From contig JAEUVO010000033.1 in NCBI GenBank assembly GCA_016786885.1, positions 1-64,000 of the forward strand: a stretch of DNA of 64,000 nucleotides, in the 5' to 3' direction. The position numbers and the translations under genes were made by a program. Below, piece after piece: positions 48,777-57,852 of the stretch (its first letter is position 1; every line of letters starts with the position of its first letter). Below the pieces are notes generated by a model. That model had not been told where the DNA came from. It saw only the letters and a list, made by a program, of their open reading frames with translations, and made no database searches. This DNA comes from Chitinophagaceae bacterium. Its GTDB lineage: Bacteria; Bacteroidota; Bacteroidia; Chitinophagales; Chitinophagaceae.

Positions 48777-50984
48777 ATGAAACCGTTTTTCTTTCTTTTA
48801 CTGGTGTTGCTTTTAACTAGTAGTAGATTAGTTGCCCAATCAAAGGGTATTACTCATGATTCTGCTGCTGTATTCAAAACTATTTCGATGGCTGACTATT
48901 ACTTTGGACGGCTGCAGTATGATTCAGCACTGATGATGGCAAATAATGCAGTAAAATTAGCCGAGTCAAAAAAGTATTTTAAAGGCCAGGGCTGGGCCTT
49001 GGTGAAAGCTGTGGAAATACTCATTGAAAAAAAAGACTTGCAGAAGGCAGACGAACTGGCTTTGCAGATCAATAAAATAGCTAACAGGGAAGGAGATACA
49101 TTGCTGAACAGTGTCTCTATATTGCAACGGGGTCAGGTAAAGATGTATAGGGAAGAATACGACCAGGCAATTTTGCTGTTTGATAAAAGTATCAAAAGCG
49201 GCCTTGGCCTGTATCCTAATATGTACCTGGCACTTGCATTTAATGATTTGGGATATGCCTGGGGTTTAAAAGACGAGTATCAGAAGCAGGCCGAGTTTAC
49301 ACACAAATCTCTCAGTATATATGAACAGCTGAATAATGACGAAGGAATAGCTATGGCTCTGGGTAATTTGTCTACAGTGTATTTCCAGATGGGGCAAGCA
49401 GAAAAAGCAATTGAGTATGGAAAACAGTGCCTGAAATACCGGCAAAAAACAGGCGATAAGGCACGGATTTCCATCACTTGCTGCAATCTGAGCCAATATT
49501 ATGTGAGAATCAATAAGGAAGAGGCCGCAAAGTATCAGAAACTGTGTGTTCAGTATGCTAAAGAATCAGGAGATGAGGCAAGGATCATGCATTCTTATAT
49601 TACCTCTTCGCTGGTGGCAAATGCAAAAAATGATAATAAGGAGGCTTTTGATTATGAACTCAAGGTGATTGATATGCTCGAAAGATCAAAAGCAAATCAA
49701 CGGATGCTGGCCCGTCGATATATAGCAGCTGCATTTTACACAGATATGCTGAAGTATGATTCTGTTTCTACACTGGAGTATTATGATAAATCGATATTGC
49801 TGGCTAATGAATTAAAGGATCGAAGTACTTTAAAAGATCTGTACCTCTATCTGTCTGACTACTATAGCAGGAAAAAAAACCACAGCGAAGCTCTTATTGC
49901 CTATAAAAAACATATCCTTCTTCGGGATAGTCTTGTCTCCGCAGAAAAGGAAGAACGAATTGCGGAACTGGAAAAACAATATGAAATAAGTAAGAAGGAT
50001 AATGAAATAGAGCGTCTTCAGAAGGACCAACGAATCAATCAGCTTGAGATAGAAAAACAAAAAGCGATTATTGCGGGGAATATGGCGGTTGCTCTTCAGA
50101 AGCAAAATGAGATTGATTTATTATCTAAATCAAGAGAATTACAGGATACCAGGATCAGGCAACAGGAAGGTGAGCTGGAGAAAAAGGAGTTGATCGCTAC
50201 TGCCAATCAACAGCAGTTAGAACTGGCAGCCAAAGAAAAACAATTACAGGAGCGGAAAATAAAAAATCAGCAAACACAGCGTAATCTCTTGCTTGCCGGA
50301 CTTGGTCTTGTATTCCTGCTCGGGTATACGTATTTTAATCGTTATCAGTTAAAGAAAAAACTGGAGCAACAAAAAAGCCTGTTGGCTATGAGAAATAATA
50401 TCAGCCGTGATCTGCATGATGATATTGGTGCTTCCCTGAGTAATATTAATATCCTGAACGAACTGGCCAAAAGAAATATCGACCAGCCTGAAAAGTCAAA
50501 AGAATATTTATCGAAAGCATCCGAAGACATTCAGCAAATAAGTGAATCATTATCTGATATAGTATGGAACATCAATCCTAAGTATGATGATATACAAAAC
50601 CTTTTTGTCAGGATGAAAAGATATGCTGCGGATATGATGGATGGAAAAAATATCAACGGACAGTTTGAATTTCCTGCAGACGAAACATCTCTCCATCTGA
50701 CCATGACACAGCGCAGGGACCTTTACCTTATATTTAAAGAAGCTATTAATAACCTGGTAAAATACTCCGGGGCCAGAGAGGCAACTGTAAGATTAAACGC
50801 AGATAAGAATAATATTATACTAAGGGTAGAGGATAACGGAAAAGGGTTTGACCGGCAGCTTATCAAACAAGGTAATGGCCTTTCTAATATGGAACAAAGA
50901 GCCAAAGTATCAGGAGCTGAACTGAACATCTTCTCCGGCACCGGTAGGGGTACCACCATTGAACTGATTATGAAAGTTGCCTGA
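48777..50984 (+). CDS. TPR-linked NarL-type sensor histidine kinase
   Basis: 735 residues. Signal MKPFFFLLLVLLLTSSRLVAQ; then about ten TPR-like repeats (for example YDQAILLFDKSIKSG, KAIEYGKQCLKYRQKTGDKA) forming a periplasmic sensor. A long glutamine/lysine-rich coiled segment (about 395-495) precedes a transmembrane helix (about 502-521). The HisKA_3 dimerisation/phospho-acceptor region contains His547 in NISRDLHDDIGASLSNI, and the ATPase has EAINNLVKYSGAREAT and VEDNGKGFDRQLI, GNGLSNMEQRA. It phosphorylates the NarL-type regulator that follows 53 bases later. The pair stands immediately before five genes for secreted proteins. Confidence 0.94.
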   Translation: MKPFFFLLLVLLLTSSRLVAQSKGITHDSAAVFKTISMADYYFGRLQYDSALMMANNAVKLAESKKYFKGQGWALVKAVEILIEKKDLQKADELALQINKIANREGDTLLNSVSILQRGQVKMYREEYDQAILLFDKSIKSGLGLYPNMYLALAFNDLGYAWGLKDEYQKQAEFTHKSLSIYEQLNNDEGIAMALGNLSTVYFQMGQAEKAIEYGKQCLKYRQKTGDKARISITCCNLSQYYVRINKEEAAKYQKLCVQYAKESGDEARIMHSYITSSLVANAKNDNKEAFDYELKVIDMLERSKANQRMLARRYIAAAFYTDMLKYDSVSTLEYYDKSILLANELKDRSTLKDLYLYLSDYYSRKKNHSEALIAYKKHILLRDSLVSAEKEERIAELEKQYEISKKDNEIERLQKDQRINQLEIEKQKAIIAGNMAVALQKQNEIDLLSKSRELQDTRIRQQEGELEKKELIATANQQQLELAAKEKQLQERKIKNQQTQRNLLLAGLGLVFLLGYTYFNRYQLKKKLEQQKSLLAMRNNISRDLHDDIGASLSNINILNELAKRNIDQPEKSKEYLSKASEDIQQISESLSDIVWNINPKYDDIQNLFVRMKRYAADMMDGKNINGQFEFPADETSLHLTMTQRRDLYLIFKEAINNLVKYSGAREATVRLNADKNNIILRVEDNGKGFDRQLIKQGNGLSNMEQRAKVSGAELNIFSGTGRGTTIELIMKVA

Positions 50985-51037
50985 TTACCCAAAAGTGTAA
51001 TTCTTCATCATTTTTTTAATTATTACTTTGAGCTTAT

Positions 51038-51679
51038 ATGGCATACCAGCTGTTGATATTTGAAGATAATTCCCGCTTACGTCAGTCGCTGGAGTTGTTA
51101 CTGAATGATGAAACTAATTTTCAGGTGGCAGGATCTTATCCTCATTGCGATGATGCGGCAAAATGGGTTAAAAAGTATGATGCCGACCTTGTGATAATGG
51201 ATATTGATATGCCTGGCATTGGAGGCCTGGAAGGTGTGAAACAGATAAAGAATGCAAACCCAGAAGTAAAAGTAGTAATGCATACAATGTTTGATGATGA
51301 CAGCAGGATATTTGACTCTATTTGTGCAGGAGCTGATGGGTATATGCTGAAGAATACATCTCCCCTGCAATTAGTAAATGCACTGCAGGAAGTTATGTTG
51401 GGTGGCGCTCCAATGAGCCCTTTTGTAGCACAAAAGGTTTTTCAGCATTTCAGGAACAATAATACGGTAAATGAGAAATTTGATCTTACTCCTAGGGAAA
51501 AGGAGATCCTGGAATTATTGGTAAAAGGTAATTCCTATAAAATGATTGCAGATAAGAGCGGGGTTACTATTGACACAGTTAAAAAGCATTTGCAGAATAT
51601 TTACCATAAACTTCATGTAAACTGCGGCACAGAAGCTGTAGCCAAAGCACTGCAACACAAGATTATAAAGCTGGATTAG
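51038..51679 (+). CDS. NarL/LuxR-type response regulator
   Basis: 213 residues. Receiver domain: LLIFEDNSRLR, Asp55 in VIMDIDMPGIGG, and LKNTSPLQ. C-terminal LuxR helix-turn-helix: LTPREKEILELLVKGNSYKMIADKSGVTIDTVKKHLQNIYHKL (the PREKEILELL start and TVKKHLQNIYHKL recognition helix are typical). It binds DNA when phosphorylated by the upstream TPR kinase. Targets unknown; the five secreted-protein genes that begin 72 bases downstream are obvious candidates. An imperfect box, TTACTTTG, lies at 51023-51030, 7 nt before the ATG. Confidence 0.94.
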   Translation: MAYQLLIFEDNSRLRQSLELLLNDETNFQVAGSYPHCDDAAKWVKKYDADLVIMDIDMPGIGGLEGVKQIKNANPEVKVVMHTMFDDDSRIFDSICAGADGYMLKNTSPLQLVNALQEVMLGGAPMSPFVAQKVFQHFRNNNTVNEKFDLTPREKEILELLVKGNSYKMIADKSGVTIDTVKKHLQNIYHKLHVNCGTEAVAKALQHKIIKLD

Positions 51680-51751
51680 ATCTTTTCTTACCCGAATGTG
51701 TAATTGACCGGTTTTTGTTTTTTTCAAAGCTTTACAATCTAAATAATTCTT

Positions 51752-52843
51752 ATGCGATACCTGGTGAGATCATTCATTACGCTGTTGTGGCTGTTTATTT
51801 ATTCATCCGGCTTTGCCCAAAAAGATATTACCAGCCAGTCTGCAAAAAGAGTTGACCTGGCAATAACAAACGTTACGGTGATAGAAGCCACCAGTAATCC
51901 TTCAACGGGTCTGCATAAAGTAAAAGTTTCGGTGACTATTCAAAACAATGGTGATGCTCCGTCGGCCCGTACATCATTAAAAATGTTGGTACAAAATCAA
52001 ATAATGAATCTGGTGGCGCCACCCAACCCACAACCACAAAACCCCTGGCATCAATTGGGCGATAATCAACCGGTGAATGCGATTGCACCTGGCCAACCTG
52101 TAACCGAAGAATATCTTTTTATAGAAACAAAAAAAGTGATAACCACCAGCCGGTTTAATATGGGTGTAATGGCAGATGCCGGGAATCAGATAAAAGAAAT
52201 AAATGAAACAGATAACCGGTCAGCAGCAATAAGTGTAACCCCGGTTGCAGAACGGGCTGAGTATGTTGCCGTAACACCAACGGTTCAAACCATAGCGCAA
52301 CTTAAAAAAATTGATACACTTGTTTATACTATTGGCCCTTCAGATTTCAAGCTCTCAAACCGGGAAGGTGATTTTGGATTTGCAAGAATAAGTACGGAAG
52401 GGGTAAGCATCGGTGCATCAACAAGCTTTAGCGGTAGCCGAGTATATAATAGCCTTGTTGCACCCTTGCATCTCCCCGCAGGAGCAGTAATAGTGAAAAT
52501 CTCTTTTATGTATATCAATTTATCAACAAGCGGCTGCGTTCCCCATCTGGCATTGAGGTCCAGGTTTTCGGATGAAAGAGGTGGTTGGGTCAGTGTTCAA
52601 CCTGTTACCAGTTATTGGATTGCTGGAACTGAACGAACAGAGAACAGAAATGGGCTGGCTGATGTAAAAAGCAGTGTTACACCTGCTGGTTTCAGGGTAC
52701 GTATTGCAGATAATGCCAGTTATAATTTTGAAGTGCTGGCAGATGAAAATGCTAGGTCTGCTACCATTCCCACAAGTTCTTTATGGCCAAGGAATGGTAC
52801 TTTATTTGTCTGGGGTATTAATGTGCATTATTCTTTAAATTAA
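51752..52843 (+). CDS. Secreted CARDB-domain protein
   Basis: 363 residues. Signal MRYLVRSFITLLWLFIYSSGFAQ. A CARDB-type beta-sandwich (about 34-165): VDLAITNVTVIEATSNPSTG start, VKVSVTIQNNGDAPSARTSL and the closing NQIKEINETDNRSAAISV, the 'EINETDN' turn being diagnostic for CARDB, a cell-adhesion-related domain of bacteria. The C-terminal 190 residues form a second beta-rich region (FKLSNREGDFGFARIS, HLPAGAVIVKISFMYINLS, GTLFVWGINVHYSLN) that I cannot name. It is the first of five same-strand secreted-protein genes after the NarL-type regulator; spacing to the next is 11 bases. Confidence 0.87.
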   Translation: MRYLVRSFITLLWLFIYSSGFAQKDITSQSAKRVDLAITNVTVIEATSNPSTGLHKVKVSVTIQNNGDAPSARTSLKMLVQNQIMNLVAPPNPQPQNPWHQLGDNQPVNAIAPGQPVTEEYLFIETKKVITTSRFNMGVMADAGNQIKEINETDNRSAAISVTPVAERAEYVAVTPTVQTIAQLKKIDTLVYTIGPSDFKLSNREGDFGFARISTEGVSIGASTSFSGSRVYNSLVAPLHLPAGAVIVKISFMYINLSTSGCVPHLALRSRFSDERGGWVSVQPVTSYWIAGTERTENRNGLADVKSSVTPAGFRVRIADNASYNFEVLADENARSATIPTSSLWPRNGTLFVWGINVHYSLN

Positions 52844-52854
52844 TTTAATAAGAA

Positions 52855-53361
52855 ATGAAAAAAATATTATTTGTATCTGTATTATTTTTTTGTGCCGTCT
52901 CAGTTGTTGGGCAAAATCCACAGCTGCCACCTGGCACCAGGCCTGGTAGTTTACCGGTGCCGCAGAATCCGCGGCTGCTTACACCTCCTGATTTGAGGGT
53001 AGAAGAATTAAGCCTGGTATCAGTTATCAGAGATGGTAATCTGAAGAAAATAAATATCCAGGTATTGATACGTATAAAAAATTATGGTGAAATTAGTTCT
53101 GCTGCCAGCACGGCATTGGCATATATCAAGAGTCCGGCAAGCACAGGAACACAAAGAACATTGGTAACTGTTTTTCCCACTCCCGCTATTAATCCCGGTG
53201 CTTCTTTTGTAAAAGTGTATACGTTCCGGGAAGCAGAGGCTCTTTTCAGACCGGGTACCTTTGATTTCTGGATTAAGGCTGATGCAAGGAATGCAGTTAC
53301 TGAATCTAACGAAACCAATAATACATCAACCGTCATCAATATTACAGTACCCGAAAGATGA
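52855..53361 (+). CDS. Secreted CARDB-domain protein, second
   Basis: 168 residues. Signal MKKILFVSVLFFCAVSVVGQ, a proline-rich linker (NPQLPPGTRPGSLPVPQNP), then one CARDB domain: PDLRVEELSLVSVIRDGNLK start, INIQVLIRIKNYGEISSAAST, and the AVTESNETNNTSTVINITV ending with its SNETNNT turn. It is roughly the CARDB part of the preceding protein without the C-terminal extension. Eleven bases separate the two genes. Role unknown; CARDB is usually linked to surface adhesion. Confidence 0.87.
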   Translation: MKKILFVSVLFFCAVSVVGQNPQLPPGTRPGSLPVPQNPRLLTPPDLRVEELSLVSVIRDGNLKKINIQVLIRIKNYGEISSAASTALAYIKSPASTGTQRTLVTVFPTPAINPGASFVKVYTFREAEALFRPGTFDFWIKADARNAVTESNETNNTSTVINITVPER

Positions 53362-53414
53362 TTTTTAAAAAATAAACATGAAATGAGCCAAACTTATAAA
53401 ACTAAAATATACTT

Positions 53415-53915
53415 ATGAAACCAATCTACTTCATTCTTGCATTTCAATTAGCCCTTACAGGTTTGTTTGCTCAGCCAGGCAAATATGCAGGAACAAAAAA
53501 ATCCCTGATCGGAAAAATATTTACCGATAGCCGCAACATCACAGGGTTACAGGGATGGGAATTTCGTGAAGGCAGTGTAGTAAACCCATTAACTGATCCT
53601 GAAATGATTACAGTAGATGTATTTCAAAAAGGATCGACAGTTATTGTTTTGTATAGTATTAAAGAAGATACCTTATCTGATGAATATCGTATTGCTGATG
53701 TGCTGGAAATTAAGGGTGTTACGAAGGGTTGGGAAATAAGGAGTAGTTTTTGCAGGAGAAATGGCGCAGAAGACGCCTATATAACGGTTTGGGGCAGGCA
53801 AACACAAAATGAGTTTATGAAACTAATTAAAAAAGCCTGGCGTTTTAACCCCGATAAGCGAAGAATTGAAGCTATTCCAATAAAAGGAATTGATTGTGAA
53901 AACATAGGATGTTAA
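53415..53915 (+). CDS. Secreted protein of unknown function
   Basis: 166 residues. Signal MKPIYFILAFQLALTGLFAQ. The mature chain is mostly beta (VFQKGSTVIVLYSIKEDTL; EDAYITVWGRQTQNEF) with a basic helix (KLIKKAWRFNPDKRRIEAI) and ends CENIGC, the last two cysteines perhaps forming a disulfide with the earlier one in SSFCRRNG. No family recognised. It lies between the CARDB genes and the peptidase-like gene, 53 bases from the former and 25 from the latter. Confidence 0.75.
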   Translation: MKPIYFILAFQLALTGLFAQPGKYAGTKKSLIGKIFTDSRNITGLQGWEFREGSVVNPLTDPEMITVDVFQKGSTVIVLYSIKEDTLSDEYRIADVLEIKGVTKGWEIRSSFCRRNGAEDAYITVWGRQTQNEFMKLIKKAWRFNPDKRRIEAIPIKGIDCENIGC

Positions 53916-53940
53916 TTCCCGGTATTTAAATTTATCATCT

Positions 53941-55659
53941 ATGAAAAATGTAATAAAAAAGCTTGCCTTGATGGCAGCATCTTTTTTACTTCTTTATAGT
54001 GGCTTGAGGGCACAACAACCTCAATTACCCAAAGATGTAAACGTTAACCAGACAAAACCCGTTAAGCCAACTAAGCCATTAGTTAAAAAAGACTCAGTAA
54101 CATATACTGCGGTTCCGGTCACAGTTACTCCTAATACCCGTATCGCTACTGCTGATGAACTGTATATGAGCCAGGGAACTTTTCTGATCCGCACCAGTAA
54201 AGATTATCGTTACCTGACTATTAAGGATGTTGCACCAGCTCCTGCATCTTTGGTCTTTATGTGGGAGTTTGTAGAAAGCCCGCAACAGCAGGTATGGCAA
54301 TTTGTATTGAAAAATGACGGGTATTATAAAATAAAATCACAGTCAGGCCTTTTTCTAACTCAGAAAAGAGTGCTGGCACCTACAATGGATCCTGAAATGA
54401 ATGAGGATAGTCAGCTATGGCAGTTGATAGAAACACCAGATGGGTATTATACTATCAGGTCAAAAACCAATAAGTATCTTAAATTAATTGACAGGCGAAA
54501 CAGGGATGGTGGCACAGTAAGCTTTGCGACTAATGCTGAAAATGATGCAAACCAAAAATGGCATTTGATAAAACTAACCAACGATGCCAGGAGAACAACT
54601 TCATTTATACCAGAAACACATGGATTCCGGTTTGTAAACACCTTCAACGGAGAAGATATAATCCGCTGGGGTGGATTATGCGGGGGTATGGTGTACTCGT
54701 CATTGGATTATTTCAGAAACAGGATGCAGATACCAACACAAACATATACTCCTGCAAATGCCACTACTCTTCAATCTTATATCTATCAGCGTCAGCAACA
54801 TTCTATGTGGAATGTAAACGAAAAATGGTCGGAACTGGAAGTGGCCTACAATTTCAGGGCTGGAGAAATATTCCGTTGGGGTATACAAGGTACGGGGGGA
54901 GGCAGGCTGGAAGAATTGAAGAATGCAATTGATGCAGGAAGGTCAGTGCCTATAGGATTGTTTGGTGGAGGAGTACCCAGTATCAATGGAGGCAGCGGTG
55001 GTAACCATGTTGTGCTGGCAGTTGGATATTCTTTGGGTCGTTACAGAGGTGATTTTGGTAGTCGTGCAGGAGAATTTAAGATATTGGCATATGACCCCAA
55101 TATGCGAAATAGGATGGTTACCCTGGTTCCTGATATGGCAGGACAATGTTTTTTTGAAGTAGAAAACGGTAAAGCATGGAGGGCATACTTTGTAAATACC
55201 CGATACGATAATGAACATACTCCACCAGGGGGTATTCCAAATTTTCCGGAGAGGGAGCCTGATGGAAGTATCCGGCATTTATATGTGGAATTTGCCACAG
55301 GCAAAGATGACCTGAGAGGAGGCAATGACAATGTAAGTATTGCTGTACATTATGCTGATGGCACTTCACAATCATTTCTTAATGTAAATAATGGGGCAAG
55401 ATGGGTGGATAACAGTTGGCAAACCATTCACCTGGAACTGAACAGGCCGGTAAGAAGAGCTGATATTCGCTATTTCCGTCTCACCACAAGTTTTGGAAGC
55501 GATATATTCAGTGATGATTGGAACCTTGAATGGTTCAGGGTTACAACTGGTTTTGGTGGTATAAACATTACACAATCATTTCCACCGGAAGGCAGTGAAT
55601 ATATTTTCCGGTTTTCAGGCGATGAGCGAAGGCAGATGCATGTGATCAGGGTGGAGTAG
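53941..55659 (+). CDS. Secreted ricin-like lectin fused to a candidate cysteine peptidase
   Basis: 572 residues. Signal MKNVIKKLALMAASFLLLYSGLRAQ, a Lys/Pro linker, then a ricin-type beta-trefoil (about 78-213; repeats ending in QVWQF, SQLWQL, NQKWHL, the QxW signature). The middle domain (about 220-415) has Cys247 in RWGGLCGGMVYSSLDYF, His356 in GGNHVVLAVGY and Asp385 in KILAYDPNMRN, the order and spacing of a papain/C39-like triad; I infer a peptidase-like fold. The last domain (about 446-535) begins RHLYVEFATGKDDLRGGNDN and contains VNNGARWVDNS and DDWNLEWFRV, resembling a C-terminal module of some actinobacterial secreted proteins. No protease function has been shown. It is the largest product of the secreted-protein cluster and reads the same way as the CARDB genes. 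Confidence 0.75.
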   Translation: MKNVIKKLALMAASFLLLYSGLRAQQPQLPKDVNVNQTKPVKPTKPLVKKDSVTYTAVPVTVTPNTRIATADELYMSQGTFLIRTSKDYRYLTIKDVAPAPASLVFMWEFVESPQQQVWQFVLKNDGYYKIKSQSGLFLTQKRVLAPTMDPEMNEDSQLWQLIETPDGYYTIRSKTNKYLKLIDRRNRDGGTVSFATNAENDANQKWHLIKLTNDARRTTSFIPETHGFRFVNTFNGEDIIRWGGLCGGMVYSSLDYFRNRMQIPTQTYTPANATTLQSYIYQRQQHSMWNVNEKWSELEVAYNFRAGEIFRWGIQGTGGGRLEELKNAIDAGRSVPIGLFGGGVPSINGGSGGNHVVLAVGYSLGRYRGDFGSRAGEFKILAYDPNMRNRMVTLVPDMAGQCFFEVENGKAWRAYFVNTRYDNEHTPPGGIPNFPEREPDGSIRHLYVEFATGKDDLRGGNDNVSIAVHYADGTSQSFLNVNNGARWVDNSWQTIHLELNRPVRRADIRYFRLTTSFGSDIFSDDWNLEWFRVTTGFGGINITQSFPPEGSEYIFRFSGDERRQMHVIRVE

Positions 55660-55721
55660 TACAGAAGACCCAATTCATCGGAACATTATTTTGAATAATC
55701 AGTTATTTAAAAAGAGTAACT

Positions 55722-56993
55722 ATGAAATATTTTGGGTTGCTAATTATACAATTCTTAATGATTGGGAATTTCGTTATAGCACAGGATCTACCCCGCAGGG
55801 ATACTGCCTGGGGTGACTGGCCTGATCAGCCTTATTATAATGGTATACTTTCAGCTCCGGTTGTCATTGGAGAATCTGTTGCCGAAATCATAACACCAAC
55901 AGGGCAAAAATTATGTTTTGATAAAAAAGTACGCATCAAATCATTGATCAGCAGCGGTCCTGTTGAGCAATGCATGTATATCAACACCGTAAAGGGTTAT
56001 GTAGGAATCATTCCGCCTCAAAGGGGAGGTGGCGGACCAGAGTTATGTGATATTAAAACCGATGATGCCAAATTCCTGTTTTATGTGCTGGGGCTAAAAG
56101 GGAATGTATATACTTTCAAAAATGCGGAAAAAAATGGAACTATCGAGCATTGGGTCTCTACAGGAAATACACAGACGCATCAGGCTAATCTTACAGGCCC
56201 ATCCGGGAATTACACAGTACATAAAAAGTCTGAGCGAAGAGGTTACTGCGGAGACAAGATAAAAACATGGGCTTATAAGTATGATAATCCATCCAGTCCT
56301 GTCTATTTCCTTTTCGGAAAAACTTTTCCTGATGAGATCAATGTAAGCAGCAATAAATACATTGGAAATTTCGGGGTGGGATACCAGTTTACAGATAAAG
56401 GATTATTTATTATTATGGAAATGGAGAGTGGTAGTTACAGTTGTAAAATAACAGAGCTGGAAGAGGTAAGTGTATGTTTCGACCCGGCACCCTTTAAGAT
56501 AGCAGAGGATGAATTTTTTATAAAAGCAAGTGCTGGCATACAAAGAGAGAGAGATAAGATTGCAAGGGATGAGGCCAGGGTGGGAGATGATTGTGTATCA
56601 CAAAAAATGGCAGTCATAGAATTCAGAAAGGAACAGGTAAGATTGCAGGAAGCAAGACTATATACCAGCCAACAGGGTAATGTCTACCAGGACCCTGTTG
56701 CTCAACAAGCAATGGCACAGATGATGGATCATGCAGCGATGACCAAACAAATGATCCTTGATAATGAAGTAAAAATATGCCAGGCAGAACGACGGCTTTC
56801 ACAAGCCAGCAACCAAAGCAGCAGGGAGAGATACCAGCAACGGATATCTTGTCTTGGAAGCCAGAACAGCCAGTTAAGAAGCCTGGAAGTACAATTAAAG
56901 GCACTGGATATTCAGTATGCCAGTGAGCCAGGAATGGCTTTTGCAGAGAAATCGAAAAAATTTATGCAGGGATTGCCAAGAACTTGTGATTGA
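55722..56993 (+). CDS. Secreted cysteine-bearing protein with helical C-terminus
   Basis: 423 residues. Signal MKYFGLLIIQFLMIGNFVIAQ. The first 250 residues are beta-rich with scattered cysteines (TGQKLCFDKKVRI; EQCMYINTV; ERRGYCGDKIKTW). The last 160 are charged and helical (RERDKIARDEARVGDDC, QNSQLRSLEVQLKALDIQY), probably a coiled coil, with more cysteines (VKICQAERR, QRISCLGSQ, PRTCD). No family recognised. It ends the run of secreted-protein genes; a convergent YebC gene follows 22 bases away. Tight functional linkage to the peptidase-like protein is inference from position. Confidence 0.75.
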   Translation: MKYFGLLIIQFLMIGNFVIAQDLPRRDTAWGDWPDQPYYNGILSAPVVIGESVAEIITPTGQKLCFDKKVRIKSLISSGPVEQCMYINTVKGYVGIIPPQRGGGGPELCDIKTDDAKFLFYVLGLKGNVYTFKNAEKNGTIEHWVSTGNTQTHQANLTGPSGNYTVHKKSERRGYCGDKIKTWAYKYDNPSSPVYFLFGKTFPDEINVSSNKYIGNFGVGYQFTDKGLFIIMEMESGSYSCKITELEEVSVCFDPAPFKIAEDEFFIKASAGIQRERDKIARDEARVGDDCVSQKMAVIEFRKEQVRLQEARLYTSQQGNVYQDPVAQQAMAQMMDHAAMTKQMILDNEVKICQAERRLSQASNQSSRERYQQRISCLGSQNSQLRSLEVQLKALDIQYASEPGMAFAEKSKKFMQGLPRTCD

Positions 56994-57015
56994 TCAAATG
57001 AATGTAGCGGGACGA

Positions 57016-57738
57016 TTATCCCATATTATGAAATACTTTCTGCACATCATCATCCTGCTCTAATTTTTCGATCAACTTACTCACATCCGCCGCCTGTTCA
57101 TCATTTACCGGCACAGTAACAGTAGGAATCCATTCCAATTCTGCACTGATAGGGGTGATACCTTTATCTTCCAGAGCTTTTTGCATATTACCAAAATCGG
57201 TGAATCCACAACGAACGACTAATATATCTTCACCATTTTCCCCGGTACCTTCACCGAGTTCCTCCAGGCCATAATCAATCAGCTCCAGTTCCATATCTTC
57301 TGCATTCAGGCCTTCGGGTTTTAATTTGAATACTCCCATTTTTTTAAACTGAAATGCTACACTACCGCTGTTACCTAACGCACCATGCCCCTTGGTGAAG
57401 CAGGATTTTACATTAGCTACAGTTCTCACATGATTATCAGTAGCTGTTTCAACTAATATAGCTACGCCATGAGGTGCATAACCTTCATACAGGATCTCAT
57501 CATAATTTACCAGCTCTTTCCCCTGTGCCCTTTTGATTGCGGCTTCTACCCGGTCCTTGGGCATGCCCACACTACGGGCATTCTGAAAACAACGGCGTAG
57601 GGCAGCATTGGAATTAGGGTCGGGGCCACCGGCTTTTACTGCAATAATGATTTCTTTACCAATACGGGTAAAGTTTTTCGCCATTTTATCCCAGCGGGCA
57701 AACATCGAGGCTTTACGTACTTCAAAAATTCTTCCCAT
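57016..57738 (-). CDS. YebC/PmpR family protein
   Basis: 240 residues. [20 protein letters not shown] start, [29 protein letters not shown], the long central A(R)[20 protein letters not shown] (here [20 protein letters not shown]), [34 protein letters not shown] and [16 protein letters not shown] are the family's signatures. Members act as transcription regulators or, in some species, in ribosome-associated translation of difficult motifs. The minus-strand TATTTTTG at 57775-57782 ends 36 nt before the ATG and is a good promoter candidate. Confidence 0.94.
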   Translation of the reverse strand: MGRIFEVRKASMFARWDKMAKNFTRIGKEIIIAVKAGGPDPNSNAALRRCFQNARSVGMPKDRVEAAIKRAQGKELVNYDEILYEGYAPHGVAILVETATDNHVRTVANVKSCFTKGHGALGNSGSVAFQFKKMGVFKLKPEGLNAEDMELELIDYGLEELGEGTGENGEDILVVRCGFTDFGNMQKALEDKGITPISAELEWIPTVTVPVNDEQAADVSKLIEKLEQDDDVQKVFHNMG

Positions 57739-57774
57739 TATTATGGTTAATTAATTAACAGGTGAAAAGGGAGG

Positions 57775-57782
57775 CAAAAATA
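57775..57782 (-). promoter_or_regulatory. Candidate -7 box of the YebC-family gene
   Basis: Minus strand TATTTTTG followed by CC, an exact TAnnTTTG match, 36 nt before the ATG at 57738. Confidence 0.5.
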
Positions 57783-57794
57783 AGGCAATGGCAG

Positions 57795-57831
57795 TAAATG
57801 AAAAACCGTCTCGCCTTAGGCGAGACGGTTT
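57795..57831 (-). terminator. Terminator of the CAT-type permease
   Basis: AAACCGTCTCGCC (57803-57815) and GGCGAGACGGTTT (57819-57831) form a perfect 13-bp stem with a 3-nt loop. On the minus strand a T-rich tail (TTTCATTT) follows. It lies 22 bases after the permease stop and before the YebC promoter. Confidence 0.87.
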
Positions 57832-57852
57832 AACCAGTTATTTGTGCGAAAA

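Noticed and set aside
52855..53361. Duplication fragment of the upstream CARDB gene
   Set aside because: It has its own signal peptide, linker and complete CARDB domain and only distant sequence similarity, so it is a distinct gene.
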